Assembly (NCBI GenBank): GCA_905181835.1
Contig: CAJIZF010000002.1
Span: forward strand, 62,001-126,000
DNA: 64,000 bases
DNA from: an uncultured Flavobacteriaceae bacterium
GTDB lineage: Bacteria > Bacteroidota > Bacteroidia > Flavobacteriales > Flavobacteriaceae
Reading direction: 5' to 3'
Shown: positions 54,989 through 64,000 of the stretch, in pieces
Numbering within the stretch: position 1 is the stretch's first letter
Layout: each line of letters opens with the position of its first letter
The notes under the pieces: generated by a model
Database searches by the model: none
The model's input: the letters and a program-made list of their open reading frames with translations, nothing else
Told to the model about the DNA's origin: nothing
Program-made: the position numbers and the translations under genes

Positions 54989-56461
54989 ATGAAGGCACAC
55001 CAAAACAAAATATTAGGAGAGGGACTTACATACGACGATGTACTGTTAGTACCTGCATATTCAGAAGTTTTACCTAGGGACGTATCTATAAATACTAAGT
55101 TTACAAGAAACATTCAATTAAATGTTCCTATTCTGTCAGCCGCTATGGATACCGTAACAGAAAGTGCTATGGCTATGGCCATGGCTCGTGAGGGAGGAAT
55201 AGGAGTACTTCATAAAAACATGAGTATTGAGGCTCAAGCTGCTGAAGTAAGAAAAGTAAAAAGAGCAGAGAGCGGTATGATATTAGATCCAGTAACATTA
55301 CCAAAAAACGCAACAATTGGTGATGCACAGAACACAATGAGGGAATACAGTATTGGTGGTATCCCGATCATAGACGATCAAAAAAAATTAATTGGTATTG
55401 TTACCAATAGAGATTTACGATTTGAAAAAGATTACAATAAATCATTATCAAAAGTAATGACCTCCGAAAATCTTGTGACGGTCAGTAAAGGAACTTCTTT
55501 AGAAGAAGCAGAAATTATTCTTCAAAAAAATAAAATTGAAAAACTTCCAGTCGTAAGTAATGATAATACCTTGTTAGGGCTAATAACTTTCAGAGATATT
55601 ACAAAAGTTACTCAAAAACCAATTGCTAATAAAGATCAATTTGGAAGGTTACGAGTTGCCGCTGCAATTGGAGTTACCGCAGATGCTTTGGAAAGAACCG
55701 AAGCCTTGGTAAAAGCACAAGTTGATGCAGTAATAATAGATACAGCTCATGGTCATACAAAAGGTGTAGTAAAAGTATTAAAAAATATAAAAAATAAATT
55801 TCCTGAATTAGACGTTGTTGTAGGTAATATAGCTACAGCAGCTGCAGCTAAATATTTAGCTGACGCAGGAGCTGATGCTGTTAAAGTAGGAATAGGACCA
55901 GGGTCCATATGTACAACCAGAGTAATTGCAGGAGTTGGATTTCCGCAGTTTTCCGCAGTGTTGGAAGTTGCCGATGCATTAAAAGGGACGGGTGTTCCTG
56001 TAATTGCAGACGGTGGTGTCCGTTATACTGGTGACATTGTTAAAGCAATAGCAGCTGGAGCAGATTGCGTGATGTTAGGGTCTCTACTAGCAGGAACTAA
56101 AGAATCTCCTGGTGAAACTATTATCTATGAGGGAAGAAAATTTAAATCATACAGAGGTATGGGGTCTGTTGAAGCCATGAAAAAAGGTTCAAAAGATCGT
56201 TATTTTCAAGATGTTGAGGATGACATCAAGAAGTTAGTTCCGGAGGGAATTGTTGGAAGAGTACCTTATAAAGGAGAGCTTTTTGAGAGTATGACACAAT
56301 TCATTGGCGGTCTGAGAGCCGGAATGGGTTATTGTGGCGCAAAAAATATTGAGACTCTTAAAGAATCTGCAAAGTTTATCAAAATAACTGCTTCAGGAAT
56401 AAAAGAGAGCCATCCTCACAATGTTACCATTACTAAAGAAGCACCAAATTATTCAAGGTAA
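54989..56461 (+). CDS. guaB: IMP dehydrogenase
   Basis: NAD-dependent oxidation of IMP to XMP, the committed step of guanine nucleotide synthesis. The 490-residue protein has the N-terminal [17 protein letters not shown], a CBS-domain pair between about 93 and 205 ([23 protein letters not shown]), the catalytic loop [18 protein letters not shown] containing the nucleophilic cysteine near residue 308, and the flap [13 protein letters not shown] synthase, the next step, is encoded at 29903. It is monocistronic with a promoter-like box upstream. Confidence 0.97.
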   Translation: MKAHQNKILGEGLTYDDVLLVPAYSEVLPRDVSINTKFTRNIQLNVPILSAAMDTVTESAMAMAMAREGGIGVLHKNMSIEAQAAEVRKVKRAESGMILDPVTLPKNATIGDAQNTMREYSIGGIPIIDDQKKLIGIVTNRDLRFEKDYNKSLSKVMTSENLVTVSKGTSLEEAEIILQKNKIEKLPVVSNDNTLLGLITFRDITKVTQKPIANKDQFGRLRVAAAIGVTADALERTEALVKAQVDAVIIDTAHGHTKGVVKVLKNIKNKFPELDVVVGNIATAAAAKYLADAGADAVKVGIGPGSICTTRVIAGVGFPQFSAVLEVADALKGTGVPVIADGGVRYTGDIVKAIAAGADCVMLGSLLAGTKESPGETIIYEGRKFKSYRGMGSVEAMKKGSKDRYFQDVEDDIKKLVPEGIVGRVPYKGELFESMTQFIGGLRAGMGYCGAKNIETLKESAKFIKITASGIKESHPHNVTITKEAPNYSR

Positions 56462-56587
56462 TAACTATTTGTTGGCAATTTTATTTTCTCATCAATTTGT
56501 ATTTTGATATACTACCCTAGGCGTTTTTATGATCTTATAAATTAAAATAAAAGAGGCGATATTAATTAAAGCTTAACAAAAATCTGG

Positions 56588-56618
56588 TTTGCTTACATTA
56601 TAGTTTTTGCTACATTTG
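56588..56618 (+). promoter_or_regulatory. Promoter of the SurA/parvulin cluster (TTTG-N19-TACATTTG)
   Basis: TTTG at 56588-56591 and TACATTTG at 56611-56618 with a 19-base spacer are a very good match to the Bacteroidota consensus. The first cluster gene starts 35 bases downstream. Confidence 0.75.
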
Positions 56619-56652
56619 TTTTACTCAAATATTTTACAACAAATTATATAAA

Positions 56653-58611
56653 ATGAATACAAGAAATTTACTATTACTATTTTTATTTATTGGTTATTTT
56701 AATGGAAATGCTCAAAATAAAAAAAATATCTTATTGACCATAAACTCCAATCCTGTTTATTCTTCAGATTTTACGAAAGTATTTAATAAAAACCTTGATT
56801 TAGTAGTAGAGGAGTCTCAAAAAAATGTTGCTGGATATTTAGACTTGTTTATTGATTATAAACTTAAAATTACTGAAGCTTATGCTCAAGGGTTGGATAA
56901 AAACCAACAATACATAAAAGAATTTAAAAAGTATGAAGACCAACTTGCAAAAAAATATATTTATGACAAGAGGATTGTTTCAAAACTTGTAGAGGAAGCT
57001 TATGATAGAAGCCTTGAGGAAATAAATGCTGAACATATTTTAGTTCTTTCAAATTTAAACGATTCTCCTAATGATACTTTAAAAGCTTACAATAAAATAA
57101 AAGAAGCTCATATCAAAGCACTCAAAGGTGAAAACTTCACTTCCCTTGTAATAGAATACTCAGAAGAACCTGGAGCTAAAAAATCGAAAGGCAAATTAGG
57201 ATACTTCACTGCATTTCAAATGGTATATCCATTTGAAAATACAGCTTACAATACCAATGTAGGAGAAATTTCAGAAATCACAAGAACTAGCTTTGGTTAC
57301 CACATAATAAAAATTAATGATCGAAGGAAAAAGAAACCGAAAATTAATGTTTCTCATATTATGATTTTTTCTAATAATGATAAAAAAGCAGAAGATCCTG
57401 AAGAAAGGATTAATGAATTATATGCAATGATTATGCAGGGAGAACCTTTCGAAAACATAGCAAAACAATTTTCTGAAGACAAAAATACAGGAGTCAAAGG
57501 AGGTCAATTAAAAACATTTGGCCCAGGGGATCTAAAAGCCCCAAAATTTGAGAACGCTGCTTACTCTATAAAAAATGAAGGTGAAATAATAGCTCCAATA
57601 CAAAGTGCATTTGGTTGGCATATTATAAGATTGAATGAGAAGTTTTCAATTCCTTCTTTTGAAGAACAAAAAGATGATATTGAAAAAAAAGTTAAAGGAG
57701 GTGCACGAGCTTTAATTGTTACTCAGGCTATCAATAATAAAATAATTAAAAAGTATGGTTTTAAAGAGGGGGAAAGTTACATCTCATACTTTAACAATTA
57801 TGTGAATGATAGTATTTTATCTCGTAAGTGGACTTATTCATCAATTCCTTTGACAGAAAATCAAATTTTATTTACCATCGGAGACCATGATGTTACCTAT
57901 ACTGATTATGCAGAATACCTTAGAGATAATCAAAAGACAATAAAAAAATACGCTAATAAGGAATCATTACTCATAGATATGTACGTGAGGTTTAAAAATG
58001 AAACTCTAAAAAACTATTTTAAAGAAAGGTTAGAAGTTGAAAACAAAGAATATGCAACAATTATAAATGATTACAGAAATGGCCTTTTAGTTTATGATGT
58101 GATGAATAAAAATATTTGGCAAATTGCAAAAATAGACTCTACTGGGCTCAAAAATTATTACGAGAAAACGAAAAATAATTATAATTGGAAAAAGAGGTTA
58201 GATGTTGATATTTACTCTTCATCAGATGAGATAACAACAAAACAAGTGCAAACTTTACTTATGAGAGGTGAAGAATCAGCAACTATAAAAAAACAAATTA
58301 ACTCGGATGGCAAAATAAATATTATCACCGTAAGTGATGTTTTTGAAATTGATCAAAGCGAATTACCCGAGGGTTTAATTCCTGTAAAGGGTGTTTCTGA
58401 TATAAAACTAAATGATGGTTTTTATGTTGTTGTGAATATCAAAGAAGTAATTGAACCTACCTTAAAAGAATTTGATGAGGTAAGAGGAACAGTCATCAGT
58501 GATTTTCAAACAGAAATTGAAAAAAAATGGATGCAAAGCTTACGTGATAAATATGAAGTAAAAATTAATAATAAATCATTAAAAAAACTCAAAAAAAAAT
58601 TAGATAATTAA
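56653..58611 (+). CDS. Periplasmic peptidyl-prolyl isomerase with two parvulin domains
   Basis: A 652-residue exported SurA/PpiD-like folding factor. The signal peptide ends near NGNAQN (residue 21). A SurA-type helical N-domain (about 25-120) is followed by two parvulin domains at about 120-220 (NAEHILVLSNLN... GKLGYFTAFQMVYPFENTAY, FGYHIIKI) and 225-330 (VSHIMIFSNND, GGQLKTFGPGD, FGWHIIRL). The remaining 320 residues hold no motif I recognise. It is the first of three linked genes with a good promoter upstream. Its stop overlaps the next start by one base. Likely clients are outer-membrane beta-barrels and secreted proteins. Confidence 0.9.
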   Translation: MNTRNLLLLFLFIGYFNGNAQNKKNILLTINSNPVYSSDFTKVFNKNLDLVVEESQKNVAGYLDLFIDYKLKITEAYAQGLDKNQQYIKEFKKYEDQLAKKYIYDKRIVSKLVEEAYDRSLEEINAEHILVLSNLNDSPNDTLKAYNKIKEAHIKALKGENFTSLVIEYSEEPGAKKSKGKLGYFTAFQMVYPFENTAYNTNVGEISEITRTSFGYHIIKINDRRKKKPKINVSHIMIFSNNDKKAEDPEERINELYAMIMQGEPFENIAKQFSEDKNTGVKGGQLKTFGPGDLKAPKFENAAYSIKNEGEIIAPIQSAFGWHIIRLNEKFSIPSFEEQKDDIEKKVKGGARALIVTQAINNKIIKKYGFKEGESYISYFNNYVNDSILSRKWTYSSIPLTENQILFTIGDHDVTYTDYAEYLRDNQKTIKKYANKESLLIDMYVRFKNETLKNYFKERLEVENKEYATIINDYRNGLLVYDVMNKNIWQIAKIDSTGLKNYYEKTKNNYNWKKRLDVDIYSSSDEITTKQVQTLLMRGEESATIKKQINSDGKINIITVSDVFEIDQSELPEGLIPVKGVSDIKLNDGFYVVVNIKEVIEPTLKEFDEVRGTVISDFQTEIEKKWMQSLRDKYEVKINNKSLKKLKKKLDN

Positions 58612-59465
58612 TGAATAAATATTTTTTGACAATCTTATGTTTATTATTTTTTTGTTCTTGTAACTATTTAACACAAGATGCTTCTATAATTCCTATTGCT
58701 AGAGTTAATGACAGTTATCTATATAATGATGATATTATTGATTTAATTTCCGAGAATACTACGAAAGAAGATAGTACATTAATTGTAAATAATTTCATTA
58801 ATCGTTGGGCAACAAAACAATTATTGATAGATCAATCGATGATCAACTTATCCCAAGAAAAACAAGATTTTTTCAATGAAATGGTGAATCAATATAAAAC
58901 AGATCTATATACAGAAGCTTACAAAAGTTCAATCATATTAAAACAACTGGACACTGTCATACTTAAGAAAGAATATGAAGATTATTATAATCTCAACAAA
59001 AGGAATTTTAAGTTAAACGATGAATTACTAAAAGTAAGGTATATCCAAGTCGATAAAAATTTTTTAAATTTAAAAGTCCTGGAAAAAAAAATTAAAAGGT
59101 ATGATTCAATTGATAAAAAAGATTTAATAAATTTGAGTATTAAGTTCAAGTCCTTTAATTTAAATGATTCAATATGGATAAAAAGTAATGTTTTAATAGG
59201 CAGACTACCTGTACTTAAAGAAGAAAATTTGAAACTGTTAAAAAAACCTAATTATACACAGCTACAAGATTCATTAGGAGTATATTTGATAAAAATTGAA
59301 GCAACTTTAAAAACTAATGATATAGCACCACTTTCTTACGTGAGGCCTACAATCGAACAAATAATTCTAAATAAAAGGAAACAAGACCTTTTGAAAAAAA
59401 TTCAGAAAGACATTACAATAGATGCAATTAAAAATAAAAACTTTGAAATTTTTACGAAAAACTAG
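58611..59465 (+). CDS. Putative SurA-like lipoprotein without a recognised isomerase core
   Basis: A 284-residue protein starting one base into the stop of the previous gene. The N-terminus MNKYFLTILCLLFFCSCN has a lipobox-like FCSC with cysteine 17, so it is probably a lipoprotein. The sequence ARVNDSYLYNDDIIDLI and FINRWATKQLLIDQS resembles the SurA N-domain, and the C-terminus (about 240-284) again looks helical, but I see no complete parvulin signature between them. It may be a degenerate chaperone partner of the flanking isomerases. It overlaps the next gene by 44 bases, an unusually long overlap. Confidence 0.75.
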   Translation: MNKYFLTILCLLFFCSCNYLTQDASIIPIARVNDSYLYNDDIIDLISENTTKEDSTLIVNNFINRWATKQLLIDQSMINLSQEKQDFFNEMVNQYKTDLYTEAYKSSIILKQLDTVILKKEYEDYYNLNKRNFKLNDELLKVRYIQVDKNFLNLKVLEKKIKRYDSIDKKDLINLSIKFKSFNLNDSIWIKSNVLIGRLPVLKEENLKLLKKPNYTQLQDSLGVYLIKIEATLKTNDIAPLSYVRPTIEQIILNKRKQDLLKKIQKDITIDAIKNKNFEIFTKN

Positions 59466-60894
59466 CTTTACAATTTTATTATCATTAGTGATAATCTATC
59501 AGTCTTTTAGTCAAGAAGTCGTTACTATTGACAGTACAGGTGTAGCTAGAAATACAGAACTAACCTCTAAGGAAAAAGATAATGATTCTGTAAACGTATT
59601 TAAACGCTACAAGGCAGAGGGGGTTTGTGGTGTAGTAGGTGATTTTGTTATCTTAGAATTTGATATAGATAAAAGTTATTTGGAGTTTGAACAAAATGGA
59701 ACTGATGTAAATTCAATTGATCGTTGTCAAATGATTGGTAAATTAATGGAGGATAAACTTTATGTTCATCATGCCATACAGGATAGTATAATTATATCTG
59801 ATGAAGAAATAAAGCCTGAAGTTGACCAGCTAATGGCTTACATGGTTGAGCAAGTAGGAAGCGTAGACAAGGTTGTTAATTATTACAGAAAATCTAATGA
59901 ATCAGAATTAAGAGCTGACTTACTGAAAGCCAGAAAAGAAATCAGACTAACAGAAAGAATGCAAGAGAATATTGTCTCTAATATCACGATAACACCTGAA
60001 GAAGTAAGGACATTTTTCTTTTCTATTCCAGTTGACGAAAGACCTATTTTTAGTGCAGAACTTGAAGTATCTCAACTAGTCGTAGAGCCAGAAGTGACAG
60101 AGAAAGCAAAGCAAGATGCAATCAATCGATTGAAAGTAATTCGAACAGACATTGTAGATAATGGCTCATCATTTGCAACAAAGGCAGTTTTGTATTCAAA
60201 GGACGGTACTCGTTCTAAAGGGGGAGTAATTGAAGGTGTTAGAAAAGACTCACCTATGGCAAAGGAATTTAAGGATATGGCTTTTTCATTACAAGAAGGA
60301 GAGGTAAGTGACCCTTTTGAAACAGAATTTGGCTTTCATTTACTTAAAGTAGATAGAATAAGAGGGCAACAATTAGATGTGCGACACATTATCATATTTC
60401 CTGAAGTATCACAATCAATTATAAATGAAGCTCGTAAAAAAATAGATACCGTAAGACAAAGTATACTTGATAAAAAAATACCTTTTGCAGAAGCTGCAAA
60501 ATTATATTCAGACGATAAAGAAACAAGAAATAATGGTGGATTGTTAGTAAATCCACAAACACTTGATACCCGATTTGATTTAACAAAAATGGATCCTACA
60601 CTGAGCGCACAAGTATATAATGTCAAAAAAGGAGAGGTAACCAAAGTTTATACCGATTCAGATCGTACCGGTAAAAGTATCTTTAAAATTCTAACAGTAA
60701 CAGATAGACATGAAGAGCATGTTGCAGATTACGTAAAAGATTACGAAAAAATACACGAACTAGCCATAAAAGAAAAACAATTAAGAGCAATTGAAGACTG
60801 GCAAGAAAAAAAGATAAAAGAAACATATATTAAAGTAAGTTCAGACTACAAAGATTGTAATTTCACTAATAATTGGGTTAATAAGGAAAACTAA
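59422..60894 (+). CDS. SurA-like periplasmic peptidyl-prolyl isomerase
   Basis: A 490-residue exported chaperone. The signal segment (about 10-30, SFTILLSLVIIYQSFSQE) precedes a SurA N-domain with the EKDNDSVNVFKRYKAEGVCGVVGDFVILE start, then two parvulin domains: about 210-315 (ELEVSQLVVEPEVTE, GGVIEGVRKDSPMAKEF, FGFHLLKVD) and about 320-425 (DVRHIIIFPEVS, NNGGLLVNPQTLD). It overlaps the preceding gene by 44 bases, so the start may be a TTG at 59443 or this ATG. It ends one base before the MoxR ATPase gene. It is likely to escort outer-membrane proteins. Confidence 0.88.
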   Translation: MQLKIKTLKFLRKTSFTILLSLVIIYQSFSQEVVTIDSTGVARNTELTSKEKDNDSVNVFKRYKAEGVCGVVGDFVILEFDIDKSYLEFEQNGTDVNSIDRCQMIGKLMEDKLYVHHAIQDSIIISDEEIKPEVDQLMAYMVEQVGSVDKVVNYYRKSNESELRADLLKARKEIRLTERMQENIVSNITITPEEVRTFFFSIPVDERPIFSAELEVSQLVVEPEVTEKAKQDAINRLKVIRTDIVDNGSSFATKAVLYSKDGTRSKGGVIEGVRKDSPMAKEFKDMAFSLQEGEVSDPFETEFGFHLLKVDRIRGQQLDVRHIIIFPEVSQSIINEARKKIDTVRQSILDKKIPFAEAAKLYSDDKETRNNGGLLVNPQTLDTRFDLTKMDPTLSAQVYNVKKGEVTKVYTDSDRTGKSIFKILTVTDRHEEHVADYVKDYEKIHELAIKEKQLRAIEDWQEKKIKETYIKVSSDYKDCNFTNNWVNKEN

Positions 60895-60895
60895 C

Positions 60896-61849
60896 ATGTC
60901 AGACGTTACAGCAATTAATCAGCTAGTTATAAAATATAATGAGCTAAAAAATGAAATAAAAAAAGTAATAGTTGGTCAAGATGAAATTGTTGAACAGGTT
61001 TTGATTTCTGTGTTTTCCGGAGGTCATGCTTTATTAATTGGTGTTCCTGGTTTAGCAAAAACACTATTAGTTCACACCGTAGCTGATGCGTTAGGTCTAA
61101 ACTTTAAACGCATACAATTCACTCCAGACTTAATGCCAAGTGATATTTTAGGTGCTGAATTATTAGACGAAAACAGACAATTTAAATTTATCAAAGGGCC
61201 TATATTTTCTAATATTATCCTTGCTGACGAAATCAATAGAACACCTCCCAAAACGCAAGCTGCATTATTGGAAGCAATGCAGGAAAAATCGGTTACAATA
61301 GCGGGACATAGTTATAAACTTGATAAACCTTATTTTGTTCTGGCAACTCAGAATCCAATTGAGCAAGAAGGTACCTATCCACTACCTGAAGCACAATTAG
61401 ATCGATTTATGTTTGCTGTTAACCTTGATTATCCTACTTTCTCCGAGGAAGTAGACATTGTTAAAAACACTACCATTGGCTCTATGCCAACTATTAATTC
61501 ACTTTTTACACCAGAAGAAATTATTTCTAATCAAAAGTTAATACAAAAAATACCAGTCGCTGATAATGTGATTGAATACGCAGTAACATTAGTAGGTAAG
61601 ACAAGACCTAAAAGTAAAGCAGCTCCAGAACTAGTGAAAAAATATATAGATTGGGGTGCTGGACCAAGAGCTTCTCAAAATTTAATATCAGGAGCAAAAA
61701 CATACGCTGCACTTCATGGAAAATTTTCTCCAGATATAGAAGATGTTCAAAAAGTAGCAATAGGTATCCTTCGACACCGATTAATTAAAAACTACAAAGC
61801 AGAGGCAGAAGGTTTAAGTATTGAGGATATCATAAAAAACTTGTTTTAA
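60896..61849 (+). CDS. MoxR-family AAA+ ATPase
   Basis: A 317-residue AAA+ chaperone ATPase. It has Walker A GVPGLAKTL (about 47-55), FTPDLMPSDILGAEL, Walker B NIILADEINRTPPKTQAALLEAMQE, the sensor LATQNPIEQEGTYPLPEAQLDRFMF and the C-terminal lid. MoxR proteins usually pair with von Willebrand A-domain proteins and DUF58 proteins; none is in the remaining window, since the aconitase gene follows, and that is unusual. It begins one base after the SurA-like gene, suggesting co-expression with periplasmic folding factors. It may help fold or assemble metalloproteins. Confidence 0.93.
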   Translation: MSDVTAINQLVIKYNELKNEIKKVIVGQDEIVEQVLISVFSGGHALLIGVPGLAKTLLVHTVADALGLNFKRIQFTPDLMPSDILGAELLDENRQFKFIKGPIFSNIILADEINRTPPKTQAALLEAMQEKSVTIAGHSYKLDKPYFVLATQNPIEQEGTYPLPEAQLDRFMFAVNLDYPTFSEEVDIVKNTTIGSMPTINSLFTPEEIISNQKLIQKIPVADNVIEYAVTLVGKTRPKSKAAPELVKKYIDWGAGPRASQNLISGAKTYAALHGKFSPDIEDVQKVAIGILRHRLIKNYKAEAEGLSIEDIIKNLF

Positions 61850-62050
61850 ATTACGTTATTCATAATTATTTAAGTCATTAATCCTTGTTTTATTAATATA
61901 TAATCAGTAAATTGTTATTATTGATAAATTATACTCATTAAATAAGCGATATTGTTCCGTATTTGTTAATATTCTATATATTTTGTAATTTCGCAAGAAC
62001 TTTAATTTAAAAGAATTAAACGTTCAGTTTTAAAATTATAAAATATAAAT

Positions 62051-64000
62051 ATGGCATTCGATATTGAAATGATAAAAAAAGTCTACTCTCAAATGGTAGA
62101 GCGAGTAGATAAAGCAAGAGAAATTACCGGAAAACCATTAACTCTCTCAGAAAAAATATTATACAACCATCTTTGGGATGGAAATGCAACGAAGGTGCTT
62201 CTTAGAGGAAAAGATTACGTAGATTTTGCTCCAGATCGTATAGCTTGTCAAGATGCTACTGCTCAAATGGCTTTATTACAATTTATGCAAGCTGGAAAAA
62301 ATAAAGTTGCCGTTCCTACTACGGTTCATTGTGATCATTTAATTCAGGCCAAAGAAGGAGCTGCTACTGACCTGAAAAATGCAAATAATATAAGTAGTGA
62401 AGTTTTTAATTTTTTAGAGTCGGTATCCAATAAATATGGAATAGGGTTTTGGAAACCTGGTGCTGGAATTATACACCAAGTTGTTTTAGAAAACTATGCA
62501 TTTCCTGGAGGAATGATGATTGGTACAGATTCACACACCGTAAATGCAGGCGGATTGGGGATGGTAGCAATTGGAGTAGGTGGAGCTGATGCAGTCGATG
62601 TAATGGCTGGTATGCCTTGGGAATTAAAATTTCCTAAACTAATTGGAGTAAAATTAACTGGTAAAGTCTCTGGTTGGACAGCTCCAAAAGATGTTATTTT
62701 AAAAGTAGCTGGTATTGTAAGTGCTAAAGGCGGTACAGGTGCTATTGTTGAATATTTTGGTGATGGTGCTCAATCATTATCATGTACAGGTAAAGGAACT
62801 ATTTGTAATATGGGTGCTGAAATAGGAGCTACTACTTCTACATTTGGATATGATGATTCAATGGAACGTTATTTGCGTTCTACAGATAGGTCAGATGTTG
62901 CTGATGCAGCTAATGAAATAAAAGAATATTTAACAGGTGATGCTGAGGTTTATGCCAATCCAGAAAATTATTTTGATGAGGTAATTGAAATTAATTTAAA
63001 TGACTTAAGCCCTCTGTTAAATGGACCATTTACTCCCGATTTATCTACAAAGGTTGGTCAAACAATGACTAAAGTTGCAACTGATAATGAATGGCCATTA
63101 GCAGTAGAGTGGGGATTAATAGGTTCTTGTACAAATTCATCTTATGAGGATTTATCTAGAGCTTCGTCTATCGCACAGCAGGCTCTAGATAAAGGAATTT
63201 CAATGAAAGCTGATTTGGGTATAAATCCGGGGTCAGAGCAAGTTCGTTACACCGCAGAGCGTGATGGTATACTTCAAGTTTTTAAAAATTTAAATGCAAA
63301 AATATTTACAAATGCCTGTGGACCTTGTATTGGTCAGTGGGCAAGATATAGTGATCCTAAAAATGCTCCAAAAAATAGTATCGTACATTCTTTTAATAGA
63401 AATTTTGCAAAGCGAGCTGATGGAAATCCAAATACCCATGCTTTTGTCGCCTCACCTGAAATAACTGCTGCTATTGCTATTTCTGGGAGGCTAGATTTTA
63501 ACCCAATGACAGATACTATAACCAATCAAAATGGTGAAGAAGTGATGTTTGACGAACCTACGGGGTGGGAATTACCACCCAATGGATTTGACGTTTTAGA
63601 TAATGGATATTTAGCCCCTGAATCAGATGGAGGTCATGTAAAAGTTACAGTGAAAGAAGATTCTGAACGCTTACAATTATTAACTCCATTTACTCCAATT
63701 GGTAATAAAATAGAAGGCGCAAAACTGTTGATTAAAGCACACGGAAAATGTACAACAGATCATATATCTATGGCGGGCCCTTGGTTACGTTATAGAGGGC
63801 ATTTAGATAATATTTCAAACAATTGTTTAATTGGAGCCGTCAATGCATTTAATATGAAAACGAACTTTGTGAAAAGTCAATTAAATGGAGATTACGATGC
63901 AGTCCCAAAAACACAAAGAGCTTATAAAGATGCGGGAATACACACTGTTGTTGTTGGCGATCATAATTATGGAGAGGGCTCTTCAAGAGAGCACGCCGCT
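62051..64000 (+). CDS. Aconitate hydratase (partial, runs off the window)
   Basis: Interconverts citrate and isocitrate in the TCA cycle with a [4Fe-4S] cluster. The first 650 codons are present and the frame is open to the window edge; by comparison with mitochondrial-type aconitases of about 755 residues, the last 100 or so are missing. Cluster cysteines are C360 in GSCTNSS, C423 and C426 in [10 protein letters not shown]. Other motifs are [12 protein letters not shown] near residue 90, the [31 protein letters not shown] stretch seen as GTDSHT and GGADAVD, and [10 protein letters not shown] at the edge. It is most like the eukaryotic/Bacteroidota AcnM form rather than AcnB. A 201-base intergenic region precedes it. 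Confidence 0.95.
   Translation, partial: MAFDIEMIKKVYSQMVERVDKAREITGKPLTLSEKILYNHLWDGNATKVLLRGKDYVDFAPDRIACQDATAQMALLQFMQAGKNKVAVPTTVHCDHLIQAKEGAATDLKNANNISSEVFNFLESVSNKYGIGFWKPGAGIIHQVVLENYAFPGGMMIGTDSHTVNAGGLGMVAIGVGGADAVDVMAGMPWELKFPKLIGVKLTGKVSGWTAPKDVILKVAGIVSAKGGTGAIVEYFGDGAQSLSCTGKGTICNMGAEIGATTSTFGYDDSMERYLRSTDRSDVADAANEIKEYLTGDAEVYANPENYFDEVIEINLNDLSPLLNGPFTPDLSTKVGQTMTKVATDNEWPLAVEWGLIGSCTNSSYEDLSRASSIAQQALDKGISMKADLGINPGSEQVRYTAERDGILQVFKNLNAKIFTNACGPCIGQWARYSDPKNAPKNSIVHSFNRNFAKRADGNPNTHAFVASPEITAAIAISGRLDFNPMTDTITNQNGEEVMFDEPTGWELPPNGFDVLDNGYLAPESDGGHVKVTVKEDSERLQLLTPFTPIGNKIEGAKLLIKAHGKCTTDHISMAGPWLRYRGHLDNISNNCLIGAVNAFNMKTNFVKSQLNGDYDAVPKTQRAYKDAGIHTVVVGDHNYGEGSSREHAA

Overview
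The window is a stretch of an AT-rich bacterial chromosome from the Bacteroidota, almost certainly a member of the Flavobacteriaceae. The evidence is a SusC/SusD pair, promoter-like TAnnTTTG boxes in place of sigma-70 boxes, no convincing Shine-Dalgarno sequences, a bacillithiol gene (bshC), family-typical proteins (DUF3276, DUF2795, DUF2911, a long NusB, YidC of about 630 residues) and the flavobacterial-looking run guaA, LysM protein, DUF3820, pyrG, yidC, MORN protein. A species cannot be named from sequence alone. Coding density is high. No intergenic gap exceeds 300 bases, and I saw no rRNA, tRNA, CRISPR array, insertion sequence or prophage.

Layout. 1-7.9 kb: the terminator of an off-window gene, an NtrC-type regulator without a DNA-binding domain, a secreted M28 peptidase, then a SusC/SusD/lipoprotein uptake locus closed by a strong terminator. 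7.9-13.3 kb: a MATE exporter, a small acidic protein and a PAP2 phosphatase on the plus strand. These meet a minus-strand overlapping operon of DUF2911, the GTPase MeaB, a family 2 glycosyltransferase and a tandem LAB_N membrane protein. 13.3-16.7 kb: an LtaS-like membrane phosphotransferase, a membrane-anchored Cys phosphatase and a DUF808 protein in one tight operon. 16.8-25.5 kb (minus strand): secA, a DUF2795 protein, a cobalamin adenosyltransferase, a tiny unlisted membrane protein, an ABC ATPase, a methyltransferase and an M14 peptidase. 25.6-29.7 kb: bshC, a DUF1295 membrane enzyme and a frame-disrupted HMG-CoA synthase. 29.9-38.2 kb: the guaA-to-MORN run. 38.2-46.4 kb: a FAS1 lipoprotein, mnmA, a nitronate monooxygenase, a second M14 peptidase, DUF3276 and an ABC exporter. 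46.4-49.4 kb: an amino-acid dehydrogenase, nusB, a DUF1573 lipoprotein and yajC. 49.5-56.5 kb: pepT, pyrD, a LysE exporter, HMG-CoA lyase, a 5'-nucleotidase and guaB. 56.6-64 kb: three linked SurA/parvulin-type periplasmic chaperones, a MoxR ATPase and aconitase, which runs off the end.

How the genes fit together. Purine and pyrimidine synthesis (guaA, guaB, pyrG, pyrD), Sec-dependent export and membrane insertion (secA, yajC, yidC, SurA-like chaperones), extracellular protein use (M28, two M14 peptidases, pepT, SusCD) and B12-linked propionate metabolism (adenosyltransferase, meaB) are all represented. This is mainly housekeeping chromosome and I did not find a clearly new defence or mobile system.

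The most notable direct observation is that three genes (susD, the MATE exporter, HMG-CoA synthase) each carry one extra base in a short homopolymer, and removing it restores the expected C-terminus. That pattern looks more like sequencing error than biology. Less ordinary points are a 53-residue membrane protein beside the cobalamin adenosyltransferase, a perfect 12-bp palindrome in the secA leader, promoter boxes that abut start codons (possible leaderless mRNAs), SecA without a zinc tail, and the LtaS-like/phosphatase/DUF808 operon.
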